Positions 5,816 to 7,527 of a stretch of 7,527 nucleotides of DNA are shown here, piece after piece. Position 1 is the stretch's first letter. Each line of letters opens with the position of its first letter. The DNA lies in assembly GCA_025061245.1 (NCBI GenBank), contig JANZKD010000080.1:1-7527 (forward strand), in the 5' to 3' direction. Below the pieces are notes generated by a model, which was given only the letters and a program-made list of their open reading frames with translations, ran no database searches and was not told where the DNA came from. Both the position numbers and the translations under genes were made by a program. Origin of the DNA: Candidatus Culexmicrobium profundum. GTDB lineage: Archaea > Thermoproteota > Methanomethylicia > Culexarchaeales > Culexmicrobiaceae.

Positions 5816-7527
5816 TTAATCTTCCGCTTCCCAGATTATTTCTCCAATGTTCCTAGGTACTTTCATGCCTATTTCAATTAGTTTTTTCTTGAATTTTTTA
5901 GATTTTAATTCATTTAGGAATATGTTTACTGCTCTTTTCTTCAGACTTTTCTTTTTTACTAGGAAATCATAATTTTCTTCTTTTATTGGTATGAAATCTA
6001 AGTTGTATGCTTGTGCTATAGCTTTTATGCCAATTCCGACGTCTGCTTTTCCCAGTGCTATTGAAGCAGCCACTGAGGAGTGTGTTTTTGCTTCTATTTC
6101 ATATCCCCTTATTTTTCTCACTAGTTCTTTAAATGGTATATTTTCTTCTTTCGCTAACTTTCTTAATTCATAATCTAATAATATCCTGGTTCCTGAGCCC
6201 TTATTCCTATTGATGAAGGTTACGTCTTTTCTTAATAGGTCTTTAATTGACTTTATTTTCTTAGGATTATTCTTTTTCACTATTAATCCTTGTTCTCTGA
6301 TGTATCCTCTGACTAATACTGCGTTTTTTAAGTTGTATTTTACTAGGTATGGGATGTTGTATTTCATGGTTTCTTCATCTAGTAGATGTATCCCTGCAAT
6401 ATCTGCTTCTCCTTGTTTTATGGATATCAATCCTGACAGTGATCCTACATTAATTATTCTAATATCTGTTAGCCCTGTATTTTCTTCTATAATTTCAAGT
6501 AGGATATCTAATGCTGGACAGTGGCTTCCAATTATAGTGATTTCTGGTGGTTTTATTTTCTCACTAAATAGTCTTGCTTTAACTTTTTCTCCTGCTTCAA
6601 TTAAATTGATATTTTCAGGTATAATTAGGTAGCCGTCAGCTCTAGTTAGTGTTGCTATGGCTCCGCTGTGCTTTAATAATGGGTATGCGATTTCTTCACC
6701 TTTTTCATTTATTATGATGCTTATTGGAATTAGATTCATTCTTCCCTTTGCAGGAATTATTCTTGATGCCACCCTTACTTCTCTATATAGTTGTTTTTCT
6801 GTTTTTGTCTTCCCAGAGAGCATATGTATTATTGGTTTTACTAGTATGTTGAAGATTGTTAGAGCTGAAACAGGCCATCCTGGTAGACCTATTATCAGTT
6901 TCCCTTCAGTTATGCCGATTACTGTGGGTTTTCCTGGTTTTACTTTTAATCCGTGGACTATAATTTCTGAAATTTCTCCCATTACCTTATATACAATGTC
7001 GCCTATTCCTGCTGATGTTCCTCCTGAGATTAATATTAGGTCTCCAATTTGAAGTGATTTTTCAATTTTTTCCTTTATTTCTTTGTAGTTATCGCCAGCT
7101 ATTCCAATTATTATTGGTTCTCCACCTGCCTCTTTTACTGCAGCTGAAATGGTATATGTATTTACGTCATAAACTTTGTATGGTTTTATTTTTTCTCCAG
7201 GTTCGATTAATTCTCTGCCAGTTGATATTATTGGAATTTTAGGCTTTCTATAAACTTTAACTTTACTTCTACCTAGTGCAGCTAAGACTCCTATTTCTCT
7301 GGGAGTTAATATTGTTCCTCGTCTGAGAATTTTTTCTCCTATCATTAAGTCTGAACCTGCATAAGCAATGTTTTCACTGGGTGAAACTGGTCTATAAATT
7401 TCGACAATATCATTAACTCTCTTAGTATACTCAACCATTACTACTGCGTTTGCTCCTGGAGGGATTGCAGCGCCCGTCGATATTTCTATTGCACTTCCAT
7501 GTTTTACTCTTATCTTTGGTTCTTCTC
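5816..7527 (-). CDS. moeA: Molybdopterin molybdenumtransferase MoeA fused to a PBP-like domain (5' end outside window)
   Basis: MoeA inserts molybdate (or tungstate) into adenylylated molybdopterin in the cytoplasm. The frame stays open to the window edge. The 29 residues before the Met at 7438 include the hallmark STGAAIPPGANAVVMVE, so that Met is internal and the gene is cut at its 5' end (569 residues visible). Counting from Met 7438, the MoCF-binding domain spans about 65-208, with PIISTGRELIEPGE, ISGGTSAGIGD (137-147), VHGLKVKPGKPT and GLPGWPVSA, where Trp replaces the usual Asn of GLPGNPVSA. The MoeA C-terminal beta domain (about 215-292) follows. From about 298 to the end is a periplasmic-binding-protein-like domain (ITIIGSHCPALDILLE, RNKGSGTR, THSSVAASIALGKADVGIG), a known fusion in archaea and some bacteria. 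It probably senses or holds an oxyanion or other ligand. The protein lacks export signals in the visible part. Confidence 0.95.
   Translation of the reverse strand, partial: EEPKIRVKHGSAIEISTGAAIPPGANAVVMVEYTKRVNDIVEIYRPVSPSENIAYAGSDLMIGEKILRRGTILTPREIGVLAALGRSKVKVYRKPKIPIISTGRELIEPGEKIKPYKVYDVNTYTISAAVKEAGGEPIIIGIAGDNYKEIKEKIEKSLQIGDLILISGGTSAGIGDIVYKVMGEISEIIVHGLKVKPGKPTVIGITEGKLIIGLPGWPVSALTIFNILVKPIIHMLSGKTKTEKQLYREVRVASRIIPAKGRMNLIPISIIINEKGEEIAYPLLKHSGAIATLTRADGYLIIPENINLIEAGEKVKARLFSEKIKPPEITIIGSHCPALDILLEIIEENTGLTDIRIINVGSLSGLISIKQGEADIAGIHLLDEETMKYNIPYLVKYNLKNAVLVRGYIREQGLIVKKNNPKKIKSIKDLLRKDVTFINRNKGSGTRILLDYELRKLAKEENIPFKELVRKIRGYEIEAKTHSSVAASIALGKADVGIGIKAIAQAYNLDFIPIKEENYDFLVKKKSLKKRAVNIFLNELKSKKFKKKLIEIGMKVPRNIGEIIWEAED

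Noticed and set aside
5991..7242. Several open frames on the + strand opposite moeA (60-140 codons)
   Set aside because: They are rich in Phe/Ser/Leu/Ile, as expected from the complement of AT-rich coding DNA, have no ribosome-binding sites, and lie wholly opposite a clearly conserved gene.
7436..7438. Met codon as the start of moeA
   Set aside because: The frame continues upstream with STGAAIPPGANAVV, a core MoeA motif that joins directly to MVEYT, so the Met is internal and the gene runs off the window.
1..7527. tRNA genes, CRISPR arrays, insertion sequences, long repeats
   Set aside because: I looked on both strands and saw no cloverleaf with a TTC loop, no regularly spaced repeats, no transposase motifs and no terminal inverted repeats.

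Overview
The window is AT-rich, gene-dense DNA that reads as archaeal. The evidence is arginine codons dominated by AGA/AGG, GTG and TTG starts, GGTGA/GAGGG ribosome-binding sites, TATA-like boxes at leaderless distance from some starts, a bipartite C/D box RNA-methylation guide, an archaeal-type endonuclease IV relative and a MoeA fused to a periplasmic-binding-protein-like domain. Family content fits a thermophilic archaeon, possibly of the Thermoproteota/TACK side, but no marker here fixes the lineage.

Layout. (1) Positions 1-147 hold the 3' end of an unrecognised + strand gene, which meets tail-to-tail (3 bases apart) a - strand endonuclease IV-like TIM-barrel gene (151-1095). (2) A 77-base divergent promoter region (1096-1172) separates that gene from a + strand cluster: an M55 D-aminopeptidase of the DppA family (1173-2000), diaminopimelate decarboxylase lysA (2010-3302, only 9 bases later) and, 46 bases on, an unrecognised 254-residue protein with a zincin-like but altered HExxD motif (3349-4113). 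(3) The 92-base gap 4114-4205 contains a well-formed C/D box sRNA on the + strand (boxes 4154-4203). Its D' guide matches, from memory, the archaeal 16S rRNA segment around E. coli position 1236. (4) From 7527 down to 4206 is a - strand run: moeA with a C-terminal PBP-like domain (5' end outside the window), a DUF362 protein, and an Icc-type metallophosphoesterase whose Shine-Dalgarno follows directly on the DUF362 stop codon.

How the genes may work together. The tight dppA-lysA pair suggests joint use of D-amino-acid-containing or meso-diaminopimelate-containing substrates. One enzyme cleaves peptides with N-terminal D-residues, and the other decarboxylates the D-centre of meso-DAP to give L-lysine. 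MoeA-PBP belongs to molybdenum/tungsten cofactor synthesis; the link to DUF362 and the phosphoesterase rests only on co-orientation and spacing. The most distinctive items are the C/D sRNA, whose two guides can pair with each other, the dppA-lysA pairing, and the altered HExxD protein.
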